The notes under the pieces: model-generated
Databases searched by the model: none
Seen by the model: only the letters and a program-made list of their open reading frames with translations
What the model was told of the DNA's origin: nothing
Translations under genes and position numbers: made by a program
Shown: positions 20,695-30,749 of the stretch, one piece after another
How the letters are laid out: each line of letters opens with the position of its first letter
Numbering within the stretch: the stretch's first letter is position 1
Source: Methylobacter sp.
Lineage (GTDB): Bacteria; Pseudomonadota; Gammaproteobacteria; Methylococcales; Methylomonadaceae
Assembly: GCA_026399025.1 (NCBI GenBank)
Contig: JAPLRU010000093.1
Location: forward strand, 50,113 to 114,112
Length of the DNA stretch: 64,000 bases
Direction: 5' to 3'

Positions 20695-22245
20695 ATGAAT
20701 ATCGCAAAACTAGAAAAATCTTTCGACCGTCAGCGAAGCGAATTTCCCAAAATCTATTGGCTTTGGGGAATCGCATTTCCCTTGCTGTTAACGTTAATCG
20801 ACTGGCCGTTTCGAGATATGCTGACGCCCAGCAATATCCTGCTGGTATATTTGCTGGGCGTGTTTATCGTAGCCATCCGGCTCGGTCTTTGGCCGTCCAT
20901 TCTGGCATCGCTGACCAGTGCCGCTGCCTTCGCGTATTTTTTCGCGCCGCCGATTTTTTCTTTCGCCATTGCCGATCAGGAAAATTTGGTCGGGCTGGCG
21001 GTCATGCTGGTGGTCGGTGTGGTCACCAGCAATTTGGCGGAAGATGTCCGCCATCAAGCCCGGATTGCCGAACATCGGGAACGGCGGGTATCGGCTCTGT
21101 ACCGGTTAAGCAAGGAATTGACCGAAGCCTGCTCGGAAAAGGACATCATCGACATTGGCGTGCGCCATCTTCATATTGAATTTGGCGCACGCGCTATTTT
21201 GTTATTTCCCGACGGTAACGGCACATTGCATTATCCCGGCGACGCCCCTTTGGAGATCGTCGATTTAACAATGGCTCAGCACGTCTTTGATCAGGGACAG
21301 ATAGAGTATGACAGCACCGGCCCGGCTCTTTACCTGCCGCTCAACGATTCAACCGGAATCATGGGCGTGCTGGCACTTGAGTCGGTCAACGCCCAGCGAA
21401 TTCTCATTCCCGAACAACGCGAACTTTTAGGCGCTTTTATCAATCAAATCAGCCACGCTTTAAAAAGAGCCCGCTTAGCGGAACAGGCCAATGATGCAAC
21501 CGTGAAAATGCAAGCTGAAACCCTGCGTAACTCCCTGCTCAGCAGTATTTCCCATGACCTTAGAACCCCGCTGGCGACCATTGTCGGGGCTGCCGGCAGC
21601 TTGGAAACCGACGATGAGCGCTTGAGCAAAGACAGCAGAAGAAAGCTGGTCGGCGCGATCAGTCAAGAAGCCCAGCGCATGTCGGACCTGACCGTCAAAA
21701 TTCTGGAAATGGCGCGCTTGGAAGCCGGCGAAGTGATACTCAACCGGCAGTGGTACGCGGCGGAGGAGATTATCGGCAGCGCCTTGCATAGGCTCGACAA
21801 AACGCTGAAAAACCGGCAGGTCAATGTGCAGATGGCGGACAATCTCAAGTTGATTCATGTCGACGCCGTACTGTTGCAACAAGTCATGGTGAACTTGCTG
21901 GACAACGCCGACAAATACTCCCCGGCAGAACTGCCCATTGATATTTCCGTCGCAACCACGCCGTTCAGCCTGTCGATTACCGTCGCCGATCGGGGGCCGG
22001 GAATCCCCGAGAATTTTCAGCAACAGATTTTCGATAAGTTTTTCCGCATTCACGCGGAAAGCACGCAAAGCGGGGTTGGCCTGGGGCTGTCGATCTGCCG
22101 CGCCATCGTCGAAGCCCACGGCGGCGACCTTCAGGCAAGTAATCGCAACGGCGGCGGCACACTGTTCCAGCTGCACCTTCCTATACTGGAATGCCCGCCC
22201 ACCATAGCCCCCGAAGAAAAGGACCGATGCGATGGAAACGATTAA
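20695..22245 (+). CDS. KdpD-like sensor kinase lacking the KdpD/Usp N-terminal domains
   Basis: Starts at the 4-TM (DUF4118-like) segment, then GAF, HisKA (SHDLRTPLATIVGAAG), HATPase; homologous to the C-terminal half of kdpD in this window. Confidence 0.88.
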   Translation: MNIAKLEKSFDRQRSEFPKIYWLWGIAFPLLLTLIDWPFRDMLTPSNILLVYLLGVFIVAIRLGLWPSILASLTSAAAFAYFFAPPIFSFAIADQENLVGLAVMLVVGVVTSNLAEDVRHQARIAEHRERRVSALYRLSKELTEACSEKDIIDIGVRHLHIEFGARAILLFPDGNGTLHYPGDAPLEIVDLTMAQHVFDQGQIEYDSTGPALYLPLNDSTGIMGVLALESVNAQRILIPEQRELLGAFINQISHALKRARLAEQANDATVKMQAETLRNSLLSSISHDLRTPLATIVGAAGSLETDDERLSKDSRRKLVGAISQEAQRMSDLTVKILEMARLEAGEVILNRQWYAAEEIIGSALHRLDKTLKNRQVNVQMADNLKLIHVDAVLLQQVMVNLLDNADKYSPAELPIDISVATTPFSLSITVADRGPGIPENFQQQIFDKFFRIHAESTQSGVGLGLSICRAIVEAHGGDLQASNRNGGGTLFQLHLPILECPPTIAPEEKDRCDGND

Positions 22246-22936
22246 ACCTTTGCTGTTGCTTATTGAAGACGATCCGCAATTTAGGCTGCTGCTGAGCACT
22301 ACGCTGGAAAGCCGGGATTATCGCGTGCTTACCGCCGCGAGCGGCCGAGACGGCTTAGACGCAGCCCGCCACCGACAACCCAGTCTGCTGATTCTCGATT
22401 TGGGATTGCCCGATATTGACGGTCAACAAGTCATCCGCCACCTGCGGAGTTGCTCTGAATTGCCTATCATCGTGCTCTCGGCACGTGACCGGGAAAGCGA
22501 TATTACCCAAGCGCTGGACAACGGCGCCGACGATTACCTAACCAAACCGTTCAGCACCGCAGAACTGATGTCCCGCATTAAAGCCTTGCTCAGGCGCGTC
22601 GCCAAATTACCCGGCGGCGGTGCTCAGGAGTCTTTCCAGGTCGATGAGCTGAAAATAGAATTAACCCGGCGGCGGGTTTTTGTCGGCGAGCGGGAAGTTC
22701 ATTTGACGCCTATCGAATTCCGCTTGCTCAGCGTATTGGTGCGTAATGCCGGCTTTGTGGTGACGCACCGGCAATTGCTGAAAAAAGTCTGGGGAGCTTC
22801 TTATGTCGAACACAGCCACTACCTGCGAATTTACATGGGCCAGCTGCGGCATAAGATTGAAGCCGATCCGGCCCGTCCTCGTTATTTGCTGACAGAAGCG
22901 GGGGTTGGGTATCGGTTGAATACGGGAGAAAATTAG
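22232..22936 (+). CDS. KdpE-like OmpR-family response regulator (second copy)
   Basis: Receiver plus winged helix; overlaps the kinase gene; C-terminus YLLTEAGVGYRL as in kdpE. Confidence 0.92.
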   Translation: METIKPLLLLIEDDPQFRLLLSTTLESRDYRVLTAASGRDGLDAARHRQPSLLILDLGLPDIDGQQVIRHLRSCSELPIIVLSARDRESDITQALDNGADDYLTKPFSTAELMSRIKALLRRVAKLPGGGAQESFQVDELKIELTRRRVFVGEREVHLTPIEFRLLSVLVRNAGFVVTHRQLLKKVWGASYVEHSHYLRIYMGQLRHKIEADPARPRYLLTEAGVGYRLNTGEN

Positions 22937-22994
22937 CTGCTTTGCCTCGTTTCCATGCTCCGCTCGAAACGTTGTCTGCATAAAATCACGCCGA

Positions 22995-23627
22995 TTATCC
23001 CAGCATAGGAAAAACAGCCGCCAAGCCTTTAGTAATAAATTCCACCGCGATAGATAAAATAATCAGACCGAATACGCGGGTAATCACGTTCATGCCGGTA
23101 GTCCCGAGCCAATCGGCGATTTTTTCCGCCATCAGCAAACAGATCAGCACCAGCGCCGCCACCGTAGTAATAACGCAGCCGGCCAGAAAATCATGGTTCC
23201 AGGACGGGTTCAGGTTATGGTAGACAATCACGCTACTCATCGCGCCGGGACCGCTGAGCAGCGGAATTGCCATCGGCACCACCGCGATAGAGGCTTTATC
23301 GACCGACTCGGCCCGTTCTTCCGGGGTGTTTCGGGAACGGTCATGCGACGCTTTGAGCATCGAAATGCCCATTAACAAAATGACAATACCGCCCGCAATT
23401 TGGAATGAGGGAATTCCAATACCGAATAACTCCAGCATCGACTTGCCGCCTACCAATGAAAACAGCAGCACGGCACCTACCGACATCGCGCACACCCAGG
23501 CGATATGCTGCCGCTCCTCGGAACTTCGATGCTCGGTCAGGCTGATAAACAATGGAATAGCGCCGATAGGGTCCACCACAGACAGCAGCCCGGCCAGCAA
23601 TTTGATGAATTCGTCTAACTCCGTCAT
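22995..23627 (-). CDS. MarC-family integral membrane protein
   Basis: LLSVVDPIGAIPLFISLT..., IVPMAIPLLSGPGAMS-like region. Confidence 0.88.
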   Translation of the reverse strand: MTELDEFIKLLAGLLSVVDPIGAIPLFISLTEHRSSEERQHIAWVCAMSVGAVLLFSLVGGKSMLELFGIGIPSFQIAGGIVILLMGISMLKASHDRSRNTPEERAESVDKASIAVVPMAIPLLSGPGAMSSVIVYHNLNPSWNHDFLAGCVITTVAALVLICLLMAEKIADWLGTTGMNVITRVFGLIILSIAVEFITKGLAAVFPMLG

Positions 23628-23629
23628 CG

Positions 23630-24595
23630 TTATGCAGCGGCCGTGTCAACCATTTTGCTGAGGACTTCATCGTAACGGATATGATGTTCGGCAAGCTTGG
23701 CAAGCATCACCCGCAACGCGTGAACAAGCCTTGCCGCTTCGTCCTCCGATAAATCCACCAAGGGTTTCCGGCATGAGCCTACTTTCATACCGGCACGGTT
23801 CATCACCGATTTAATGGGCACCGGATTTGAGCCCGATTTCAGCAAGGCGCGGCAAAAACCATGAATAGCCTGCATGATAGTCCTGGACCGATTCAAATCC
23901 GAGTTCATGAAAGCGGCGACCAGTTCGTCCATCACTCGCGGCATAATGTTCGCCGCCACCGAAATCACACCGACACCGCCCACCGAAAGAACGGGCAAGG
24001 TCAGCGAATCATCGCCGGAAAACACCGAGAAAGGCCGGTCAAATTGGGCAGTCCGGTAAATAACCTCGGTAATTTGATCAAGGTCGCCGTTCGATGCTTT
24101 TAGCCCGACTATTGACGGACATTTTTCGCACAGCTCGATAATCAGGTCGGCGCCAAGATCGATGCCGGTGCGGCTGGGTATGTTATACAGAATCAGCGGT
24201 ATGCCCACTTTATCCAGTTCCTGAAAATGCGCGAGTATGCCTTCGGGGCTGGGCCGGTTGTAATAAGGCGTTACCACCAGGCAGGCATCGGCGCCCAGTT
24301 CGGCCGCGCGCTCGGTCAATCTAAGCGCTTCCCGCGTGCTGTTCGATCCGGTTCCGGGGATAATTTTGAGCGATGAATCACGGGCCGCCTCAATCGTTGT
24401 CGACAAGACCGCCTCCCATTCCTCTTTTAGCAGGGTCGGCGATTCGCCGGTTGTGCCGCAGGGTACAACTGCCGCGGTTTTGCTGTCGGTGTGCAGCTTG
24501 ACCAGCTCGGCGAGTTTTTCCCGGTCGACGGATTGGTCGGCAGCGTCGGTAAAGGGGGTAATCAACGCTGCAATAGAACCTTTCAATAATGTCAT
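23630..24595 (-). CDS. dapA: 4-hydroxy-tetrahydrodipicolinate synthase-like
   Basis: GSIAALITPF, VPCGTTGESPTLL, TPYYNRPSPEGILAHF, LYNIPSRTG. Confidence 0.88.
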   Translation of the reverse strand: MTLLKGSIAALITPFTDAADQSVDREKLAELVKLHTDSKTAAVVPCGTTGESPTLLKEEWEAVLSTTIEAARDSSLKIIPGTGSNSTREALRLTERAAELGADACLVVTPYYNRPSPEGILAHFQELDKVGIPLILYNIPSRTGIDLGADLIIELCEKCPSIVGLKASNGDLDQITEVIYRTAQFDRPFSVFSGDDSLTLPVLSVGGVGVISVAANIMPRVMDELVAAFMNSDLNRSRTIMQAIHGFCRALLKSGSNPVPIKSVMNRAGMKVGSCRKPLVDLSEDEAARLVHALRVMLAKLAEHHIRYDEVLSKMVDTAAA

Positions 24596-24633
24596 GGTAT
24601 TTTCCATTCCGGATAAACGGAGAACACTACCGC

Positions 24634-24996
24634 TTAAATCATGCGTTCAGCGCAATCGGCAAGTATCTCCGCTTCACAGGAAGTCGCTTTAGAATCTCTG
24701 CTGATGTTTTTTGAAAAACAGGTTTGGTATTGGTTAAATCCCGCCTCCGAAATAAATACGACCTCAATGCCGGGAATGCCGCAGAGATATTTCAAAAGAC
24801 CCAGTGCAACACAGCCGGTCGATTTAATATAAATTCTCGGCTTGTTGCACCGGCTTTTTATGAACCTGGCAAGCTCATTAAGTCCATTTACCGTATTGTT
24901 GAATTGCTGTAAAAATACGGTTTTTCCCCCGCTGCGTTGTACCAGTCGCCATACGTTTTCATTATTATCAAGACCAAAATAGGATTGAACTGTCAT
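24634..24996 (-). CDS. Standalone IS110 N-terminal (DEDD)-like protein
   Basis: FGLDNNEN...VFLQQFNNTVNGLNELARFI...IYIKSTGCVALGLLKYL...SRDSKATSCEAEILADCAE resembles the IS110 transposase N-terminal fold but only 120 aa and acidic residues not conserved. Confidence 0.5.
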   Translation of the reverse strand: MTVQSYFGLDNNENVWRLVQRSGGKTVFLQQFNNTVNGLNELARFIKSRCNKPRIYIKSTGCVALGLLKYLCGIPGIEVVFISEAGFNQYQTCFSKNISRDSKATSCEAEILADCAERMI

Positions 24997-25195
24997 TGAA
25001 GTTTTTTCACCTTGTTGTTAAGACCAGGTCTATCTTATTTAACTGCCCGTAAAATTGATGTAAAGCGTTACGCTAAAGGTATAAAAATTTTATAAAAACA
25101 CATCGGGCAAAGTAAGAGGTCCACATAAATCAACGGGATATTCCGAACAGCCCCGTTCATGGCGACGGTCTAACTCAGCTGTATGTATTTTTGAA

Positions 25196-26185
25196 TTACA
25201 GCCAGCCTCTTCTTTTCAGGCGAAAATACAACAATACACTGCATAAGATCACACCGCCCACCACCGCCGGATAGCTGTATTCCCAATCCAATTCCGGCAT
25301 GTGTTTGAAGTTCATGCCGTACCAACTGAACACCATGGTCGGTATCGCCAGGATAGCTCCCCAACCGGCCAAGCCTTTGACGATTTCGTTCTGCCGCACC
25401 GATTCAAAGGTCAGATGCACCTGCATCGCCGCCACCAGCATTTCGCGCATACCCTGCATCGCCTGATCAATGCGTTTAATATGATCGGCAATATCGCGAA
25501 AATACACGCCGACATCTTTCGGAATGATTCCGCTATGAAAACGCATCAGCTCGTTGCAAATATCGATGACCGGGTTAATCGCGCTCTCCAGTTGCAACAA
25601 CTCGCGCTTTAGCTGGTAAAGGCCTTCTATGGTTTTCCGGCTGGGACGGTATTCGAATATCGCCGACTCCAATACATCGAAGCGCTGCTGCAAGCCGTCG
25701 ATAACCGGCACATAGTTATCGACGATAAAATCCATGATCGAGTACAACGCAAAGCCCGGACCTTTGGCTAATTGCTGCGGCATGGCTTCGCAACGCCCTC
25801 TGATTCTGCTGTGGCTGCGCGAAGCCCCGTGTCTGACCGTAACCAGAAAACGCGGACCCAGGAAAATATGGGTTTCGCCGAATTCAACTTGATCCTCCGC
25901 AAGATGGGCGGTATGCAACACCATGAACAGCGAGTCGCCGTATTCCTCGATCTTCGGGCGTTGATGGGCGGCGCAGGCGTCCTCGATCGCCAAATCATGC
26001 AGCCCGAATTCCTCCTGGATTTTGGCTAACAGCGTGTCATCGGCTTCGCGCAAACCCAGCCAGACAAAGGTATGCTCCTGTTTCAGCACTTCGCTGATGT
26101 CTTCGACGCTCACATCGCCGATACTGACGCCGTTTTGGTAGGCCACGCATCTCATGACCCTACTGTTGTTAATTTGCTCAGTCAA
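25196..26185 (-). CDS. corA: CorA-family Mg2+/Co2+ transporter
   Basis: C-terminal TM pair with YGMNFKHMPEL. Confidence 0.92.
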   Translation of the reverse strand: MTEQINNSRVMRCVAYQNGVSIGDVSVEDISEVLKQEHTFVWLGLREADDTLLAKIQEEFGLHDLAIEDACAAHQRPKIEEYGDSLFMVLHTAHLAEDQVEFGETHIFLGPRFLVTVRHGASRSHSRIRGRCEAMPQQLAKGPGFALYSIMDFIVDNYVPVIDGLQQRFDVLESAIFEYRPSRKTIEGLYQLKRELLQLESAINPVIDICNELMRFHSGIIPKDVGVYFRDIADHIKRIDQAMQGMREMLVAAMQVHLTFESVRQNEIVKGLAGWGAILAIPTMVFSWYGMNFKHMPELDWEYSYPAVVGGVILCSVLLYFRLKRRGWL

Positions 26186-26197
26186 AAGCCTCTCCTG

Positions 26198-27400
26198 TTA
26201 TTTGGCAATGGTAATGGTCGGCGCGCCTTGCTGCGCCAGATCGGTCATGGTCATTTGGAAAATTTGGCATAACAGCCGAAAGCCTTCGCGGTTCCATTGA
26301 TAACCGGGTTCAGCTTTGAGCGCGTAGTACCAATCGCCAAACTGTATACTCATATCGGCCGTTGCGGGCTCGTCATCGCTAACCGACAAAGCCAGGGTGT
26401 TCACCGGATTTTCATTGACATTAGGTGTGCGCGGGTGCTTGGCAACCGTATATTCCGGATCGTCACTGATGGATTGGCCGATAAAATTCAGTACATTATG
26501 AAAGCTGCGCAAGCGAAAAACCCCGTGTATCGGCCATTCGCCGCCCGGATGACCGGGCCGGATGTCGACACTGACATCATTAGCCGCGCCTTTATCCGCT
26601 TCCTCATGCAATTGAATGCGTTCCTCATTGCTTAGCGTTGTCGGATCGTAATTGGTCAACAGGATATGACCGCTCACCCGTTTAGTTAATGTCACCTGTT
26701 TACGCTCGGCGTGATATTCGACCTTGAATTCTTTTTGCAGCGTCGCTATTTGTTCCACCGTCAAGGCTTCGGACGGCACCGTCCAATGCCGGTCGAACAG
26801 CAACGGTTCGACAAACAATTTGCGTCCATCCTGGATTGACGACAAATGCAGCACGGCTTGCCGAAACAAGCGGTAGCCTTCGGTATCGCCGGGCTTGTTC
26901 AGATAAATGCCGCTCCGGCCGTTATCGTAAATGCGCAACTCACCGGCCAGCAGGCGGAGCAGCAAGTCCACATCGACGCCCTGCCGCAACAACATAGTCA
27001 GCTTGTTTTCCTGAAACGGTGTTAACAAACGGCGGGTAAATTCCTCGCCTTCGATCGGCACGATGCTGATGGTCGGGTTTTCCGAAATCGTGCCGCCAAA
27101 CACCGGCGTCAATAACGAACCGGTTTCGCCGGTAAAGGCCGGCGTCGCTCCGGCATTAAATTGAAAGTTAAAGGTCGCGGCAATATTGGAAACGCCGGTG
27201 AAATGCATGGGTTGATGCTGATGGGAGCGGGCAATATTTAACAGCAACTGTTTGGACAGAATATCCGTGGTTGCCTTGTCGTACTCGATGACTGCGCGAT
27301 CCAAAGCTATCGGCGAAAAGCAACCCTGCAAGCCGCATAAAATCAGTATCGTCAAGCCTCTTGCGTTGGCTTTAGTTATCGCTATCGAGAGAGTGAACAT
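26198..27400 (-). CDS. Hypothetical lipoprotein
   Basis: Lipobox-like LILCGLQGC, 400 aa, no recognised domain. Confidence 0.6.
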   Translation of the reverse strand: MFTLSIAITKANARGLTILILCGLQGCFSPIALDRAVIEYDKATTDILSKQLLLNIARSHQHQPMHFTGVSNIAATFNFQFNAGATPAFTGETGSLLTPVFGGTISENPTISIVPIEGEEFTRRLLTPFQENKLTMLLRQGVDVDLLLRLLAGELRIYDNGRSGIYLNKPGDTEGYRLFRQAVLHLSSIQDGRKLFVEPLLFDRHWTVPSEALTVEQIATLQKEFKVEYHAERKQVTLTKRVSGHILLTNYDPTTLSNEERIQLHEEADKGAANDVSVDIRPGHPGGEWPIHGVFRLRSFHNVLNFIGQSISDDPEYTVAKHPRTPNVNENPVNTLALSVSDDEPATADMSIQFGDWYYALKAEPGYQWNREGFRLLCQIFQMTMTDLAQQGAPTITIAK

Positions 27401-27872
27401 CGTGCTGTTCCGGAATGGGCCGAAAAAAATTAAGTGTGCATTCTACAGGCAACGTGCATCGGAATCTTTAAAGAACTTGATTGATAATGATGTTATAGCC
27501 AATGGCAAAACCCGGCATCGGCGGCGAAAAATTCTTGTGCGGCGGCGGGCTGATGACGAAAAACGGATGAGCCATAGGCGTTTTTCGGTTTTACCCGATC
27601 CCCTCTTTTTAAGTTAAAATGACTGCCGATCAACATTGTTAACCCGTCCACACGTTTAAGTGCTCAATACAACCCATTGATAAAAAATGTTAAACGTTAC
27701 GGTCGGGGCGAATGCCCCGACCGGCACCTGTTAACTTTCAATAGCATGGTTCTTAAGTTGGCGCGTATGCCCTTTGTAACCGGGCTCCGTTGCAAAATGT
27801 TCATGAATATCGATTTCACCCGGCTTATCCTGAGTCTTAACCGCAAACTTCGAGGCGCATTTGACTAACTCA

Positions 27873-29117
27873 ATGAAAATATACCTTGTCGGCGGTGCGG
27901 TGCGCGATCAATTACTGGGGCTTCCGGTCAAAGAACGCGACTGGGTGGTCATCGGCGAAACCCCGGAATCGATGGTTAAACAGGGCTTCAGGCCGGTGGG
28001 CAAGGATTTTCCGGTATTTTTGCATCCGCAAAGCCAAGAAGAATATGCGCTGGCCAGAACCGAAAGAAAAACCGCGCCGGGTTATAAGGGCTTTATCGTA
28101 CACGCATCGCCCGATGTCAGCCTGGAACAGGACTTGATCCGCCGCGACCTGACCATTAACGCGATGGCAATGACGCCGCAAGGGCAGTTGATTGATCCTT
28201 ACGGCGGTCAAAACGATCTCGAAAAGCGTATTTTTCGGCATATTTCTCCGGCATTTGCCGAAGATCCTGTGCGGATATTGCGTATCGCCCGCTTTGCCGC
28301 CCGCTATGCTCATCTCGGTTTTACCCTGGCCGAAGAAACGTTGGCATTGATGCGCTCGATGGTAACAGCGGGCGAAGTGGATTACCTGGTTCCCGAGCGC
28401 GTCTGGGCGGAACTGGTTAAGGCGCTGTCGGAAAAATCGCCCACTGCTTTTTTCTATGTCTTAAAAGAGTGCGCCGCGTTAGCTAAAATTTTCCCGGAAA
28501 TCGATTGTCTATTCGGCGTGCCGCAGCCGGAAAAACATCATCCGGAAATCGATACCGGGATTCATGCGCTGCTCTGTTTGGAGCAAGCGGCTTTGTTGTC
28601 GCCGAATCCCGAAGTCAGGTTTGCGGCCTTGGTTCATGATTTGGGCAAAGGTGTGTCGCCGAAGCAATATTGGCCGCATCATCACGGCCACGAAACTCAG
28701 GGATTACCTATTCTGGAACGGATGTGCACGCGTTTGCGCGTACCTAATTCGTTTAAAGCATTGGCTTTACAGGTCATGCGCTACCATACCCATTGCCACC
28801 GGGCTTTTGAATTACGCGCGTCAACCTTAACCGATATGCTGGCGGCATTGGGCGTCTACAAACCCACTCATAAACTATCGGAATTTTTACTGGCTTGCGA
28901 AGCGGACGCCAGAGGCCGAACCGGCTTTGAAAATATCCCCTATCCCCAGGCCGAACGGATAAGCGGGGCAGCCAAGGCGGCTGCGTCCATTGATACCTCG
29001 CCTGTGCTGAATAGCGAACTTAAAGGTGCGCAAATCGGCGAAGCGATACGCCGCCTACGCATTCAGGCTGTTTCGGAGTTTATTAAGGGTAATTGTTCAG
29101 CAAATGCCGAGGGATGA
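27873..29117 (+). CDS. cca: CCA tRNA nucleotidyltransferase with HD domain
   Basis: MKIYLVGGAVRDQLLGLPVKERDWVVIG, ARTERKTAPGYKGF, LVHDLGKG HD motif. Confidence 0.96.
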   Translation: MKIYLVGGAVRDQLLGLPVKERDWVVIGETPESMVKQGFRPVGKDFPVFLHPQSQEEYALARTERKTAPGYKGFIVHASPDVSLEQDLIRRDLTINAMAMTPQGQLIDPYGGQNDLEKRIFRHISPAFAEDPVRILRIARFAARYAHLGFTLAEETLALMRSMVTAGEVDYLVPERVWAELVKALSEKSPTAFFYVLKECAALAKIFPEIDCLFGVPQPEKHHPEIDTGIHALLCLEQAALLSPNPEVRFAALVHDLGKGVSPKQYWPHHHGHETQGLPILERMCTRLRVPNSFKALALQVMRYHTHCHRAFELRASTLTDMLAALGVYKPTHKLSEFLLACEADARGRTGFENIPYPQAERISGAAKAAASIDTSPVLNSELKGAQIGEAIRRLRIQAVSEFIKGNCSANAEG

Positions 29118-29168
29118 TACGGATTGGATAAGGCTCTCAAGGTTGTTAGATACGACAGTCTCGGAGCG

Positions 29169-29383
29169 CTTGCTCGTTCCCAAGCTGGAGAGACTGTGAA
29201 AGTATTATCAAAATGAGTTTAAAAACCTATTCACCACGAAGGCACGAAGATCACGAAGGAAAAATAATTGTTTAAACTCAATACATTGAAAACTTCGTGT
29301 CCTTCGTGCCTTCGTGGTGAATGCTTTTGATTTTATTTAAAAACGAATACTTTCACAGTCTCTGGAGCCTGGGAACGAGCAAG
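29169..29383. repeat. Nested composite palindrome
   Basis: Outer arms cttgctcgttcccaagctggagagactgtgaaagtatt / aatactttcacagtctctggagcctgggaacgagcaag; inner arms ttcaccacgaaggcacgaag (29230-29249) / cttcgtgccttcgtggtgaa (29302-29321). Confidence 0.85.
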
Positions 29384-29430
29384 ACGTTGTCCTTCGCGGT
29401 GAAAATTTTGACGTCGATAAAACTCAAAAA

Positions 29431-30186
29431 CTACAGCGCATCGCCAATATATTTTTTATAAAAAGGCCATGTCTTAACATGCAGATATTTTCTGATCGGG
29501 GTTTTAATAACCGATACGCACAGCGCGATAGAGAACAAGCACCAAACCGCTGAATATTCGTTGGGGTCGGTCGTGGTAATGTCCGAAATAAACGGCCCGA
29601 TTAAATAATGGAAAGCCACGAAACGCCAGGAACCGTATATTACCGGCAAATAAAATGCGACCAGGATATAAGTAAACGCATGTAAACCCCAGTTAAAGCC
29701 GAACAACCAGCCGACAGGGTCCGACATCAGGCCGTTCAACGGCATTTGCCAGGCGATATGCCAAGAACCGGAAGTGGAACAGACACTCGGCCCGCAGAAA
29801 CCTTCGATGCCGATGTTGCAAGAACCCGCCCAACCGAAAGGGTACATTTTCATCAGCATGAACACCGTGCCGACTGCACACAGCGTATAAACCGTGGTGC
29901 GTATTTTGAGCTTGACGCTTTCGGGAATGAAATACATCGCCACCATGTTGACGAAAAACGGCTGGAACGAAACATGCAAATAGCCCAGCATCGTGAGTAT
30001 CTGGTTGCTTGGATTGTCACACATATCGATATAGACATAAGTGACCGCCTGCAACAATTCCATTAAGGCAAAATAAGTTAACGGAATCCAGAGTTCTTTC
30101 GATTCCCCTTGTTTAAGCGCAACATAAGCTGCGGTACTAAGACCTGCGACGGCTAAAACACCGGACGCTTCACCACTCCAACACAT
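29431..30186 (-). CDS. Multi-TM membrane protein, MCWSGEAS family (DUF5765-like)
   Basis: Starts MCWSGEAS; clearly paralogous to 61869..62606 (WHIAW..., NPNE-AVWCL-SI, KTPIR-YLHV). Confidence 0.75.
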   Translation of the reverse strand: MCWSGEASGVLAVAGLSTAAYVALKQGESKELWIPLTYFALMELLQAVTYVYIDMCDNPSNQILTMLGYLHVSFQPFFVNMVAMYFIPESVKLKIRTTVYTLCAVGTVFMLMKMYPFGWAGSCNIGIEGFCGPSVCSTSGSWHIAWQMPLNGLMSDPVGWLFGFNWGLHAFTYILVAFYLPVIYGSWRFVAFHYLIGPFISDITTTDPNEYSAVWCLFSIALCVSVIKTPIRKYLHVKTWPFYKKYIGDAL

Positions 30187-30749
30187 ATAACTGACCTTTT
30201 CTAAATTATTAAATACCGCTTTCCCACGATCCTACCCGGTGAGACAGCAGCAATGTTTTATTTGGCTATGCGGATGATTGGAAGGGTATATTTCTATTGA
30301 AAACTCAAAGGTAATATCGACAGCCAACACAGTTATAGCCTTGTTTTTATAAGCCGCCGACAGGAACATCAGGTGATCAAGACAAACGGTTGCAACCCTC
30401 CTATTGTATTACAATTAAGCGGAAATTGAGAAAGGCTAATCCATCCACTGAAACCGTTTGGTAAAGCTTCACCGCAGCGCTGAATATTTAAACAGAACCG
30501 ACTCCGTGGTTTATAAAATCGAAAAACAGCCAAAGCAAACGTCGGCTTTTTCCGGAACCGAAGCATTGGAACAAGAGTAAAGAAGGACGGATAGACCCCA
30601 TATGCCCATACCGACGCTTTCCGACTGGAAACTATCGGTAAAGCCAAGTATCCTGCCTCCTTTAATCTTTTGTCATACCGACGTCACAATGAGACGGTTT
30701 AATACCAAAAGTTAATTTCCCCTATAAAACCAACCTGAATATATAAGTT

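Noticed and set aside
21475-22299. 274-aa ORF antisense to the KdpD-like kinase
   Set aside because: Shadow ORF opposite a clear histidine kinase.
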